Shown here: positions 23,851 through 36,490 of the stretch, in pieces
Numbering within the stretch: position 1 is the stretch's first letter
Layout of the letters: each line of letters begins with the position of its first letter
Source of the DNA: Diphasiastrum complanatum
Lineage: Eukaryota; Streptophyta; Lycopodiopsida; Lycopodiales; Lycopodiaceae
Assembly (NCBI GenBank): GCA_029204225.1
Contig: CM055113.1
Coordinates: 6,046,647-6,110,646 of the forward strand
Reading direction: 5' to 3'
DNA: 64,000 bases
Notes under the pieces: generated by a model
Databases searched by the model: none
The model's input: the letters and a program-made list of their open reading frames with translations, nothing else
What the model was told of the DNA's origin: nothing
Position numbers and translations under genes: made by a program

Positions 23851-25590
23851 GAAGAACAACAGCAAAGGGCAGTCGAATCAAGTGGCAAATGCAACTGCAA
23901 AAGCTCCACAGCCCATTCAAGAAGCGGATCATGATGCCTTCATGACCAACCATCAAGGAACACATGGCGACAGTTCTTGGTTCCTGGATTCCGGAGCCAC
24001 TCAGCACATGACTAGCCTGATTGGCTGTTTCGAGTCCTATACACCTTACAGTACCCAGAAATTCGTTCACCTTGGTGACAATAGCACACAAGCTATTAAA
24101 GGTGAAGGAACTATAAGATTATGCTTTGCAAATGATCAATCTAAGCTACTCTCCAAAGTTCTGTATGTACCTAAGTTATCCACGAATTTTCTCTCTGTAA
24201 GCAGATTCACAGATCTAGGACACAGAGTAGAATTTGAATGTGATCAATGTAAAGTATTTGATAGGACAGGCAAGATCCTAGAACTCGAAAAGAGACATGG
24301 ATACTTGTATAAATTAAGTCATTGCTTTTCTACCTCTAGTCAGGCTCTCAGTACTTCAATTCAATCGAATGAAGGTTTACTTTGGCATGATAGACTTGGT
24401 CATTTACATTATGTTGTTGTACAACGAATGTCTAGACAATCTATTGTTCTTGATCTCAACTATCCTCGTGAAATAGTCGAGCTACCTGTCTGTCAAAAAT
24501 GTCTAGTTGAAAAACAGACTAGGAAGCCATTTAAGTCAAGCCATCAGCATGTTGCTAGAGGATTGCTAGATGTTGTACATTCAAATATTTGTGGCCTGAT
24601 GAAAAATCCTTCGCTGAAGGAAGCCAAGTATTTTATAACCTTTATTGACGAATTCTCGAGAAGAACAATGGTGTACTTCATAAAGAAGAAATCAGAAGCC
24701 TTCACCTGCTTCAGAATCTTCAAGGAGCATGTAGAAAAGGAGACTAGAAGGATGATCAAAGCCCTAAGATCAGATAACGGTGGAGAAAATATCTCTGTCG
24801 AGTTCAAGGAGTACTGCCAAAGCCAAGGCATTGAGCAACAATTCATCACTCCTTACAGTCCTCAGTCTAATGGCTTAGTTGAAAGGAAGAACCGAACTCT
24901 AGTCGAATCTACTAAGTGTATGCTAGCACATGCATCGTTGCCCAAGAGGTTCTGGGCTGAAGCTGTCTCCAGTCCAGCTTACATCCAGAACATATGTTCG
25001 ACCAAAGCCCTCTCAAACAAGACACCCCACGAGGTGTGGACAGGCTCCAAGCCTTCTCAAGAAGAACCTTCATCACCTGCCATTGACATGACAATCCGAG
25101 CTTCTGGCTTAGGAATGTCTATCGTCGACCCACTTTGAGATAACGAATCAGATGAAGATGTTGCTGCTACCCAGCAACATATCCCAAGAGCGGTTCATCA
25201 GTCAAATCCTCCCAGAAGATCAAGCCGAGTGCGCACACAGCCCACAAGGTATACTCCTGAGTCTGCCTGTCTTTAGCCAACCAGACTTTGATCTCTGGAG
25301 AGAAGCTATGGACAGAGAGTATTCCTCTCTGATCAAGAATCAGACATGGTCATTAGTCGAAGCTGCTATTGGCTGCAATATTATTTATTACAAATGGATC
25401 TTTAAGATCAAATATAATGCCAACGGAGTGATTGATCGAAGGAAGGCTAGACTGGTAGCACGAGAATTCACCTAGATCCCGAATGTCGATTATAGTGATA
25501 CTTTTAGTCCAGTCGTCAAATATTCGTTGATCTGAATGCTCTTGTCTTATGCTGCAGCTGTCGACCTCGAAGTACATCAACTCAATGTAC
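23851..25590 (+). pseudogene. Ty1/copia pol, first copy: protease, integrase, internally deleted, start of RT
   Basis: A 429-codon open frame to 25,138 carries the protease loop WFLDSGATQHMT and GAG-pre-integrase WHDRLGHLH with CQKC. The integrase core has its first catalytic Asp changed to Asn (VVHSNICG); the second Asp is kept in RSDNGGE and the Glu in NGLVERKNRT. After HEVWTGSKPS about 210 nt present in the second copy are missing. Reverse transcriptase begins near 25,270 (WREAMDREYSSLIKNQTWSL, YKWIFKIKYNANGVIDRRKA) and stops in the LEVHQLNVQT region, fused to gag sequence of the second copy. Confidence 0.88.
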
Positions 25591-27251
25591 AAACAAAGAA
25601 GAAATTGTTCTACAGATACTGCAAACGAAACAACCACGAAATACAAGACTGCTGCATACTTCAAGCGAAGAACAACAGCAAAGGGTAGCCGAATCAAGTG
25701 GCGAATGCAGCTGCAGAAGCTCCACGGCCTATTCAAGAAACGGATCATGATGTCTTCATGACAAACCATCAAGGAGCATCTGGCGACAATTCTTGGTTCC
25801 TGGATTCCCGAGCCACTCAGCACATGACTAGCCTAATTGGCCGTTTCGAGTCCTATACACCTTACAGTACCCAGAAATTCGTTCACCTTGGCGACAATAG
25901 CACACAGTTATTAAAGGTGAAGGCACTGTAAGATTATGCTTTGCGAATAATCAATCTAAGCTACTCTCTAAAGTCCTGTATGTACCAAAGTTATCTACAA
26001 ATCTGCTATTTGTAAGCAAAATCAGAGATCTAGGACACAGAGTAGAATGCGAATGTGATTAGTGTAAAGTAGTTGATAGGACAGGCAAGATCCTAACACT
26101 CGAAAAGAGACATGGATACTTGTATAGATTAAGTCATTATTTTTTTGCCTCTATTCAGGTTCTTAGTACTTCAATTCATTCAAATAAAGGTTTACTTTGG
26201 CATTATAGATGGCCATTTAAATCATGTTGATGTACAACGAATGCCTAGACAATCTATTGTTCTTGATCTCGACTATCCTCACGAAAAAGTCGAGTTACAT
26301 GTCTGTCAAGACTATCTAGTTGGTAAACAGACTAGGAAACCATTTAAGTCAAGCCATCAGCTTGTTGCTAGAGAATTACTAGACGTTGTACATTTGGATA
26401 TTTGTGACCTGATGAAAAATCCTTCCTTGAAGGATGCCAAGTATTTTATAACCTTTATTGACAAATTCTCCTAAATGACGATGGTGTATTTCATGAAGAA
26501 GAAATGAGAAGCCTTCAATTGCTTTAGAATCTTCAAAGAGTGTGCAGAAAAGGAGACTGGAAGGACGATCAAGGCCCTAAGGTCAGACAACGGTGGAGAA
26601 TACATCTATATCGAGTTTAAGGAGTACTGCCAAAGCCAAGGCATTAAGCAGCAATTCATCACTCCTTACAGTCCTCAGTCTAATGGCTTAGCTGAGAGGA
26701 AGAACTGTACTCTGGTCAAATCTGCTAAGTGTATGCTATCATCGCATGCATCATTGCCCAAGAGATTCTAGGCTGAAGCTGTCTCCACTACAGCTTATGT
26801 CCAGAACATATGTTCGACCAAGGCCCTCTCAGATAAGACACCCCACGAGGTGTGGATAGGCTCTAAGCCTTCTTTGAAGAACCTGAGAGTGTTTGGGTGC
26901 ATTGCCTACGCGCAGATCCCAAAAGACACAAGGAAGAAATTAGACTTCCAAGGTCTTAAGACCATCTTGATCGGATATACTTCATCTGATAACACTTACA
27001 AGCTGTACGATCCTGACACCCAACAAATCTTGTATAGCCGGGATACAGTCTTTATCGAGGATCAGATCGTCGACCTCAATGGCCACCTGCCGTTGACATG
27101 ACAGTCCGAGCTTCTGGCTCAGGTATGTCTATTGTCGACCCACTTCGAGACAACGAATCAAACGAAGATGTTGCTGCTACACAGCAACAAGTCCCAAGAG
27201 CGGTTCATCAATCGAATCATTCCAGAAGATCAAGCCGAGTGCGCACACAGA
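25591..27251 (+). pseudogene. Ty1/copia pol, second copy in direct tandem without an LTR between
   Basis: The sequence resumes at the gag zinc knuckle (RYCKRNNHEIQDC) and repeats protease and integrase at high similarity to the first copy. The protease loop is DSR instead of DSG, the first integrase Asp is kept (HLDICD), and stops occur near 26,060, 26,470, 26,505 and 26,770. It retains the segment deleted from copy one (LRVFGCIAYAQIPKDTRKKL). It ends at RTQ near 27,250 and is joined directly to LTR sequence, with all of RT and RNase H missing. Confidence 0.85.
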
Positions 27252-27415
27252 AGTTCTGTCATTCTGATAGGCGTAGTCATGCTTACGGAGAGAGTCGTAT
27301 AGTTCATTCCGCTGCACACGAACATTTTCTATTCGAGTTCATTTCTCATTCGTTTCTTGTTTGAGTTCGTTCCCCGTTCATGTTCATCATTTATTCTCCC
27401 CCTCTCTCTCCAACA
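27252..27415 (+). repeat. Truncated 3' LTR of the copia element
   Basis: Starts at AAGTTCTGTCATTCTGATAGG, matches the last ~140 bp of the LTR ending at 22,912, and ends CTCTCTCCAACA. The 5' part of this LTR is absent, so the pol-LTR junction is a deletion product. Confidence 0.8.
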
Positions 27416-28207
27416 CCCCTTCCCTTTGCTATTTGCTAGGTACGCACTATTTGTTGCTCAGGTCAAAACAAAATAAAACTTGCAGCAAATACAGTAACCA
27501 TGTACTCTTTGTTGCTTGAATTAAAAGAAAAAAATGCAAATACTATGGCTACAAACTATTTGTTGCTCGGATCAATAGACAACAACTAAAAGCAAATGCA
27601 ATGGCTATGTACTATTTGTTGCTCGAATCAAAAGAAAAAAAACCAAAACCAGAAATGGCTATGTACTCTTTCTTGCTCAGATCAAAAGAAAATAACCAAA
27701 AGCAAATGCAATGGCTACATACTCTTTGTTGTTTGAATCAAAAGCAATGACCACCTCTTTGTTGCTTGGATCATGAGAAGAAAATGCCATCATTCATCAT
27801 TCATCATTCCTAATTCCTTCTATCTGCTCTCTATGCTGCTCTTCTTTACAAATACATTACATTGCAATCCTACAATACAAAGATAATAGAACTCTAAATA
27901 CACTTCCACAAATGTGCTTTCATTAAATTCATTGAGAGTTTTGTAACTTAAATCTAGCTCTTGGAGAGCACAGGTTGGAATGCAACCTATGTTTTCCAAA
28001 GTTACGCCTTCAGTGAAATACCATTACAGAATGTGACCAATTCTTTTTCATAAGCACATTGTCATCACAGAAATATAAAATGATCTTACTTGCCAAAATA
28101 GCATTTCATGCTGCCAATCTAAAATCTCCAACAATTTTCAAAATCTCCTCCATTTTGAGCACTCTTGGGACAAAATACTATATTGTTTTAGTACCTGAGG
28201 GCACTCG
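27416..28207 (-). repeat. Inverted-repeat arm with ~57-bp minisatellite (partner 54,840-55,640)
   Basis: Near-collinear with the reverse complement of 54,840-55,640. The left part, 27,430-27,800, is six to seven degenerate units built on TACTCTTTGTTGCTTGAATC and AAAGCAAATGCAATGGCTA. The right part (28,074-28,207), read on minus, is a decayed copy of an exon encoding YFVPRVLKMEEILKIV with stops. The arm therefore carries part of a host gene, not only repeat DNA. Confidence 0.85.
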
Positions 28208-29891
28208 TTTCCTACACAGTCATTCTAGATGCTCCATGTATATATACATAATGGCAACTCACGTAAATGATGATGAGACGATTTGTGATGAATACACATG
28301 CAAGTGAAGAAGAGTGAAACAAAGTTCCTACGCGAACTCCATTGTGTGTTGATTATCTGATTCCATAGCCTTCAGAGATCTTAGAAAGAGTGAAAGCCAT
28401 TCAGAAGATATAGATAATTATTTAATTTGTAACTAGCTAAGTAAGATCACTGCACACAGTGCACCATTACTGTGACCATTCTTGGGCACAGGATTGTGAT
28501 CTGATCATTGTATTCACAGTTGCTTAATTCAAATTCTCTATTTTTCTTATGTGTATTGCACTATGAATGCTTTCTAATATTTTTCTTTCTCTATTGACAC
28601 TCACTCAATTTGGAATGTTTAATCTCAAAGGAAGCATGCCTGTCTCATAGGGCCTAACTATTTGTGCCTAACTATTCGCTCCCTTCATGGTTGTCTCTGA
28701 CACCTACCAAGACATTCCTCCATTCGATCTAAGTCAATATTGATATTGTAGTTTTGGTAAAGATCTTGTAAAGTTCTCTATGTTGGAGCTGTGTTTCTTC
28801 TTTCGCACCTAATCCATACGAGAGCACCCCAACACAGAACACAGTCCTGAACGTAGCACTCACTGAGGCGCTAAGAAAGAGAGATAGTTCTACAGTAGCT
28901 AGTTCCATTCGTGAGAAGAAAACACCTCTTTCATGCCGACGCGCTGATCTTGGAAATAGATAGTGCTCAAAAAAAAAATTCTTTGATGTATACTCGATTT
29001 TGATAATATAGACGAATTACAATTTTTCTACTCAATATGCAATCTCTGAATCTTGTGATGCTTGTTCAATTCTTCCCTTGTCACTAGACATTATTTGTTG
29101 TTCATAAACTTATTGTCAGATTAGCAGTAGTTGTTTGCTGTTCGGAGGATGATTTATCGCAGTTTGAGGCAGTAACCTTATCCGATAGATCGGCTCCATT
29201 TGAGCTCAGATTGGAATCATCGCCTGAGCCAGAATACTCGACTTCAGCAGTTCCTACAGAGCGACCCGATTGTTGGGTTTCATTCTAGCAAGCTTGAGGC
29301 GTGGGACTAACTCGACCTATTTCACACATGTGAGATAGTACATTCAGTTGTTTTTAAATCCTAGATTTTAAAAGGAAAGTGACGAAGCCTTTTTCACAAA
29401 GAGAAGAGAAGGAGAATATTTCAATGGGGTAGCAAGGAAAAATCCAAGTTTATCAAGGAATCACAAGCTCATTATGCAAGCAGGTGTTTCATAAAGTATA
29501 GAGATACAATTAATGCTTGTTATAATAAAAGAAATAGCATTAAAGATATAAGTGATGGGAATCGAAGAGTATGGTCATAAGATGGTTTTCTTTGATAGAG
29601 ACATGCTTAGACAAGGAGGTAACATGTCTAGCCTTATATATTGTATTGAATTTTTAGATCCAAGTTCACATGTTTCATTTGCTAGGATCAAAGATGCCAT
29701 GTTTGTAGCAAACAATAACATATGTGTCTTAGACAAATGTGTAATTGGATTTAATCCCACTCCATGTATTTATCCAAAAATCATTTACTGTTGATTGAAT
29801 TATTCTTGTTCCTATAATAGTTTGCAAGCCTATAGAAATATTCATATCCTATTATAGTCTATAGGATCACCTTACATTTGGATGTAGATAT
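28208..29891. other. Intergenic stretch
   Basis: No recognised family. An 80-codon plus-strand frame at 29,552-29,794 (MMGIEEYGHKMVFFDRDML) has no clear splice context and is left unassigned. Confidence 0.4.
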
Positions 29892-30231
29892 TGTAAGAAA
29901 AAGCTCCTTAGATCTTGCTTACAAATCCTAAACACAAAAGGATAACACACTGTGGAGAAACCACCCAACCAAGTAGAAGCATCCAATCAATCTCTAGAAG
30001 CCTCGCCCCCAAGCCAAGGAACAAGAAGCATGAATGTAGAGTGAGAGCCTGGCAATGAATCAAAAACCATGATGAGGAGTAGGGCGAGTTAGGACCCATT
30101 ATATAGAGCCAAAAGCATTATGGGCACATAGCCATGCATAGTCCTATGTTTCCTATACATAGATTCACCTAGAATAGAGTCCTATATGCATGGACCTACT
30201 ATTCATAGAATTGCTATTGATAACTCTACAC
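29892..30231 (-). repeat. LTR of about 340 bp, minus strand, without adjacent primer binding site
   Basis: It is collinear with the reverse complement of the plus-strand LTR at 44,117-44,452. Read on minus it starts TGTAGAG and ends CTTTTTCTTACA. The sequence after its end on minus is not a primer binding site, so it is either a 3' LTR or a solo LTR. The 5 bp flanks (GATAT and CATGC) do not match, so no target duplication is visible. Confidence 0.75.
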
Positions 30232-30247
30232 ATGCATACACTGTCTC

Positions 30248-30770
30248 ATACCTTGTCTAAACTCCATTTAGTGTGTTTTGGCCCTCACAAGGATATTGGT
30301 TACTTTCGGGTCATGTCTAGTATGACGTGGCATAACTAACAGCTTGTTTCACTGGAGTACCATGTATCCAACAACTTATGCACATATTCTTGATAAGCTT
30401 CGAAAGAAGCTTGATGAGAAAGCCGAGTAGAGATGGCTCCAAAATCATGTAAATTCCTTCACATGTATGACTGTGCGGCCTACTCAGACCTGAGTATAGT
30501 ACCAACACCCTCTGATTCTTCTAATGATTACAAAAAACCAAATGCCAATAGCAATCATCAAGCAAATTGTAGAGCAAAACTACTCATGAAGGAAGATCTC
30601 AAATTTACTCATAATTGGATGGCAAATTCATCACATATGTATACATAAGTGCCTCGAATCTGAGCATTTAGGGCTGCCTTTGATCCAATCCATGACCTAG
30701 CCCTAGTGTCTAATCTAATAAGTCATAAAATCCACCCTAATTGTGGGCCGAGACAAGACTTCAAATACCA
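30248..30770 (+). repeat. Dispersed direct repeat X, copy 1
   Basis: Two blocks match 42,967-43,087 and 43,495-43,800 in the same orientation: one beginning CCTTGTCTAAACTCCATTTA and one beginning AAATTCCTTCACA. Copy 2 has about 330 bp more between the blocks. Nature unknown, possibly a non-autonomous element or internal retroelement sequence. Confidence 0.75.
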
Positions 30771-30779
30771 CAATCGGCC

Positions 30780-32555
30780 ATCTATTGCATAGAAAATTAG
30801 CACACAACAAAGCTTGATCGCAAAAGGATTTAGGAAGATTTTCACCTAACCTCATGGCTTTGGCACCTTCACATTAGATTTTATTCTTCCTCTCAGCCAC
30901 TCCATTTTGTTGTGGTGTCCTTGGACTTGTAATGTACTCCCTCTTGATCCCATTTGCATCACAAAAGGCTTTGAACTTGGTAGAAATGTACTCACCACCA
31001 TTGTCACTCCTCAAGCACTTGATCTTTGTAGAAAATTGGACCTCCCTTGCCATCTTGGACTTGACAAAGACATAAAACTCCTCCTTGCTCTTTAGTAGAT
31101 ATGCCCAACAAAATTGGACCTCCCTTGCCATCTTGAACTTGACAAAGACATAAAACTCCTCCTTGCTCTTTAGTAGATACTTAATCTACTAAAATCATCA
31201 ATAAAAGTCACATACATCTTAGCACCTCCATTGCTAATTGTAGTAATACCATGAATATCTGAATGCACAAGTTGAAAAGGCTTACTTGACCTTGATGTAG
31301 ATCTCTTATAAGGTAACCTATGTGACTTTGATAAAGCACATTGCTCATAAACATGATTAATGCTTGATAAAGAATTGGGAAGACCAAAAACAACTTGCCT
31401 CTTTGCCATCACCTCCAATGACTTGTAGTGAGATGCCCCAATCTCTTGTGCCATACCTCTTGCATTGACAATTGAGAAGACCAGAAATAACTTGCCTCTT
31501 TGCCATCACCTCCAATGACTTGCAGTTGAGATGCCTCAATCTCTTGTGCCATACCTCTTGCATTGACAATTGCTCCTTTGCCATACATCCAACTTGGTTA
31601 GCAGCAACACAATCATCAAGTTTGAACAATTTACCTTGCCTCTTCACTTTTGCAATCAATTCATCCTCCTCCTTGATCAAACAAGCATCACCAACACACT
31701 CCACTTTGAATCCCTTGTCAAGCATTTGACTCACACTAAGAAGGTTCTTAGTGATAGATGGAATGAACAAAACATCCTTCAAATTTACATTCCTATTAGT
31801 AGATAGGAAAATAGGAATTGTGCCAATCCCTTTGATTGAACACTCACCATCATTGGCCATGTAGATCACCTTCTTGTCACCTTCAAATGCCATTAATGAT
31901 AAATCATAATACTCATGATACGTCATATGTGATGTAGCCCCACTATCAATCCACCAAGGATCAATATCTCCATGATTAGCCAACAAGCAATAAAAGCATC
32001 ATTTGTATTTTGTTCATCAACACCATCTTCATGAAGAGTTAGATTGGTTTGCTTCTCATCTTGATCTCTCCTCTTCTTGAAGCAATCACTAGAAAAATGT
32101 CCTTTGACTCCACAATAGAAACATTTTAGCTTGGATCTATCTTTCTTCTTTCCAACAAAAGTAGAAGGCTCACCTTGATCTTGCCCTTTTGACCATTTGC
32201 CTTTGCCCTTGAACTTGCCTTCTGAGAACATAGCTTCCTCCTCTCCAACTTGAGATGTAGAAGATGATCCTCCTCTTGCTTGGAGTCTAAACTCTTCAGC
32301 CACCAAGACCTCTTACAAGTCCATACTTGGCAATGTCTTTTGAATAGCAAAACTTTGCACCAAATTAGCATGATCATCCAACAAGCTATTAAGAACAACT
32401 TAAACAAGCTCCACATCCTTAATGCTTTCACTAATACATGCTAGTTCATCACTTAAAGCTTTAAATCTCAAAACAAAAGCATGAGCACTTTCATCCTTCT
32501 TTTGAAGACTCTCCACCAATGCGTTCAATGATTTTTGTGATGAACATGGACTCGA
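30780..32555 (-). pseudogene. Ty1/copia gag-protease-integrase element, minus strand, with two internal tandem duplications
   Basis: Read on minus it runs from the UBN2 gag (LQKKDESAHAFVLRFKALSD) through a perfect CCHC knuckle (CFYCGVKGHFSSDC), protease WIDSGATSHMT, GAG-pre-integrase VWHKRLRHLN and integrase [10 protein letters not shown] and [13 protein letters not shown] 97-bp duplication (31,379-31,475 and 31,476-31,572) shifts the frame in GAG-pre-integrase. A 78-bp in-frame duplication (31,032-31,109 and 31,110-31,187) repeats [11 protein letters not shown] in integrase. RT is absent. The first gag residues and the LTR are also lost at the 32,555 junction. Sister family of the element at 10.3-11.27 kb. 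Confidence 0.87.
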
Positions 32556-32556
32556 A

Positions 32557-32840
32557 AGATGTTCACTCAATCCTATACACCACAACACAATGGTGTAGCA
32601 GAAAGGAAGAATAGAACAACTGTGGAGAGTGCTAGATGCGCGTTGAAGTTCCTAAAACTGCCATGTTATTATTGGGGGGACGCATGCAACACTGCAACTT
32701 TTCTTCAAAATTGAGGTCTTATTATTGCAATTCCAAAAGTAACACCATATGAGGCATTCACATGTGTGAAACCCAAGGTACTTGGTGTGAAGGTGTTTGG
32801 ATGTTGGTTGCATGTTGGTAAGGCAACTTGATGAAGCGAC
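32557..32840 (+). pseudogene. Ty1/copia integrase fragment, plus strand
   Basis: Encodes [20 protein letters not shown], the integrase catalytic glutamate region, then KLPCYYWGDACNTATFLQN, a stop, and IPKVTPYEAFTCVKP. It abuts the gag end of the minus-strand element head to head at about 32,550, so two copia fragments of different strand are directly fused. Confidence 0.8.
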
Positions 32841-33312
32841 CTTAGTTTACAATTTAAGAATTTTATGGGCCCCACTTTCTCACTTGGTATTTCATGTAGT
32901 CTTGCTCAAAAAAAATTTCTATGGCCTTTTTATGAGGCTCTTCATGGACTCTTAATTTAACATGCCAAGAAAAAAGACATTGAGCTAGCTTTCAAACTTG
33001 TTATCTTCTTAATAAGCACGGTCTATAAATTCTTAAAGAAAAACAATTGGACATGATTTAAATTATGTTGGCCTCTTAGTTGCTTGGAGCCTTTATTTCC
33101 ACATGATTCCAAACTTTGCATTATTTGGTGCTCTTCTACATGGAATAATAATATCCCAAATAAATCCTTTCCATACTAGAAAAGGTAAGCCTTGAGATTT
33201 TTACTAATTTAAAACAACAAAAAGAAAAAGAAATAGTTGTTGATTTTTTTTGTAGCAAAACTTTCCTGTAATATATCTTCAAAAACAAATCTTTTAAACT
33301 ATCTGTATCCAA

Positions 33313-33374
<62 letters not shown>

Positions 33375-35230
33375 GTGGTTTCCATAAGGTTGTTTTGTTT
33401 TTGCGCCAAGATGAAGCCAACGGGTCTTAGCAAACCAAATGTTGAGCCATGTTATACATCGTTGTCCTCATTATCTGTATGTAATGTGGCTAACATAATG
33501 GGACCACATTTACCCCTTTTATGCTACTTGGTGAATGCAGCTTTGCATATTTTAAGTTAAAAATTGGAATATGCCTTTGTCCAGGTATCGTAAGACCAAC
33601 TGTAGTCGAATGTATTTCTTCCATGTGGCACACTATAAAATTTTATAAAAACTATGTACGCTTCCAACCACAAAGTAAGGCCAAGTTAAGAAACAACACA
33701 AATTATACATGCTATAGCCGTGATTTGAGCTTAATTGGACACATTTCCAATTGCTTTTCAATTTGACTACTACTAGGGATCTAATGGCAATTTTGGAAAA
33801 GTAACATAGTGGTTGGTAGCAATGTTTAGGAAAATGACACCACGTAACAATGGAACCGACATTTTTTCTTTAAAATCCATTCCAAAATTTTGGTATATTT
33901 TCTTCTCTAAGATTTTCATGTTTAGAAATATATAGAGAGAATTTTGAACCTTACATTTAGATATTTTTAAGCTTACTATGATTGTTCAAGAAACTAAAGA
34001 AAATTTTGTCATTGCTAGATCCTATGTTGCCAAGTGCCCAAATCTTGCACTAGTAACATCTATGATCCAACGAGTACAAGATTATTTTGTACACTTCAAA
34101 GGACACTTTAGGTTGAAATGTCTCCATGTGGGCCAGGCACGAGGCAATAACTGACAAAAAGAGGCTTTTGTAAGAAGTGAATTTTTTAGTTCTGGGGATA
34201 GATAGTTCATTATGCTAGATTATTCATTTATCGATTTATGAACATGCTAGCTATTTACAATCAATGGTAGAATTTACTGTTAAGTGGCAAAATTTTTGAA
34301 GTACGAGCATTATAAGATTACCATTTCAAAGAAAACCATAAGCTTTATGAAAAACTTTAAAAATGATATTAGAGTGAAACGTAAAAGATGCGGTGGGTAT
34401 AATATTGGCCTAATTGTAAAGGGAGGCTATAAAATTGGGTGCCAATACTTGAATTGGTGGGTATACCTTATTTTCTAAAAATTGATCATTATTAAGAAAT
34501 GAGTATAAATAGTGTTGGCTAATATATTGTCCCCTCAAGATATCAAAAACCAAGGTGACATCAACCTTTGTAGATGATCGCTTGAAAACAAAAGCTCCCT
34601 CTCCCCCCAAAAAAAGTTCAAATTAACAAAAAATGAGCTAGGTGCATTTAAGTGGTGTTTTGTGAGCAAGGGTGGATCTCAAGGTTTTAATACTCCTCAA
34701 ATAAATTTTCCGTAAAACATAGTTGAGTGGTAATCGATGACCTCTGAAGGCTTAATAACTAATGTGATACTCGATAAATTGATTGTCAAACAATCAATGG
34801 GCATTAAGAAATTTCCCGCCTCAAACAATCTTTTGAAAAAGCATAACCAACTCGTTAACTCTCAGGCTTGATAAGCAACCTTATAGCATGTCCCTAGGGA
34901 CACGAAATTGGAACAAGTCCACTTGTTCATCGAACTGGAGCTGAGGGCATTGAGCGGGTGGGTAAAAGGCCCCCTCTCAAGCCATTCTTCATCGGAGCAA
35001 GGTTGTTATTTGCACAAGGACATAATTTCTTGATGGATGGATAGAGGCTGTGTTTCCAGGCCATGGGGCCAGGCTCTTGTACCTAATCGATAGAATTGTC
35101 GAGCAATAAAATTTTGTCGATAACTATAGGAAGTGATTTGTTTATAGTGGTTGGTGTTAAAAAAACAATGTAGCTTGGCCAACAATGAACGTGGCTACCA
35201 CTGAGTTGCATTATGGGAACCTCGATGCAC
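32841..35230. other. Intergenic AT-rich stretch with a CT microsatellite
   Basis: No coding signature. A (CT)n tract of about 28 units lies at 33,314-33,370. Confidence 0.5.
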
Positions 35231-36490
35231 CACGTGTCAGCTATCCCGCGTCCTTTAAAGGTGCACCATACATTGGCCTGGGATAATATCTGAATAAAAA
35301 TAATAGTTTCAGAAAAAAAAAAAGTAGAATTCCTGAATAATAATAATAATAATAATAGCGGTGAAATTTAATAGGAGACCATTCATGGGAAGACGCGTGG
35401 CGCTTTTCGATTGGTAGGATTTGCATGTCGTAGGGAGATGCCAAGTGGCAGACGATGAGAGGTGGCCTTAGTGAGTGGGGACCACACATATACGAATACT
35501 TTAAGTAGTGGACAGATGCGACGTAGCGAGAGGACGCGTGTCGGTCGGTGATTGGGCGGAAAAAGTATCTCCCGTCCGCCCACGAGGCCAGCTCGGCTGT
35601 CGCTGTCGGTTTGTATGAGCCCGTCGGGTGTAGTGCCACGTGTCGATAGGACATTGACGTGGCAGGAGCAGCTTCGTAGGTCACGTGGCCCCACCGGCCT
35701 CCGTGGTTTTTATGGCAGGGCCGTGACCTAGCCGCAGGGACCCCTCAATGCACGAGATAGTCCCTGCCCTCGGTTCGATGTGTGCCACGCGTTTTTAAAA
35801 CACCTGGAAGGCATCTAGCGGGCTTGTATGTAGACGTGGCAGAATCGGAACGGTTATGAGGACTCCAGCTGTCGCGGCTTGAAATCATCGCGTATAATTA
35901 AGATAACAGGGCCCGGCGTGGGGGGCAGGGCGCCGTCTCATGGTAAGGCGATGATTTCTGGCCGTTGGATTATTTTGAATCGGTTCAGATTGTGCCACGT
36001 GTCCACGACGCCTTCTGTCTGTTATCTGGACAACCGAAAGTTACGACTCGCCTCTGGCAGCCACGTTGCAGGTTGGGGTCTGCAGTGCGCCTGGGCCTGT
36101 CAAATTGAAGGGTGACGTTATTCTCCACCCTGCAAATGACATATGGTTTTGAGACTGGGCTTTTCAATCTGAAACTGTGACAAGGTTTCAGCCTTTCCGA
36201 ACACCGTCTTGTGGTATCTTCTAAGGAAGCTTTTGAAGTTGAAAGTTAGTTTTTGCTTATGGACCTTTCAGAAAGAAGGGCAATCTCGAAGTCTGCGTGT
36301 CAAGTGGAATTTCTTGCCCGTCTCTGAAGGGCATACAGGCCCTGGACGTGCATATCCCAAGCCTATTGGCCGCCTTAAAGCTCACGGATCCTCAGAACAC
36401 AGGTCACTATCCTCAAGTAACCACGGGATGCAAGCCACGTGTTCAATTAGCCACGTGGACATGATGTAATGATTGATAAGGTAACACGTG
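35231..36490 (+). promoter_or_regulatory. Cluster of seven CACGTG G-boxes plus CE3-like ACGCGTG motifs upstream of the AFP/NINJA-like gene
   Basis: Perfect CACGTG palindromes start at 35,231, 35,637, 35,682, 35,996, 36,436, 36,452 and 36,485, nearly all in ABRE context (CACGTGTC or CACGTGGC). ACGCGTG lies at 35,393, and ACGCGTGTC, the core of the cereal coupling element CE3, at 35,534. Further GACGTGGC cores lie near 35,656 and 35,833. ABRE plus CE3 pairs are the classic abscisic-acid response arrangement bound by ABI5-type bZIPs. The cluster lies 0.85-2.1 kb upstream of the start codon, and the region is more GC-rich than its surroundings. A TATA-like TATTTATGG near 36,586 may be the promoter core. 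Confidence 0.75.

Noticed and set aside
29552-29794. 80-codon plus-strand frame (MMGIEEYGHKMVFF...)
   Set aside because: No family signature, no clear promoter or splice sites; too weak to call a gene.
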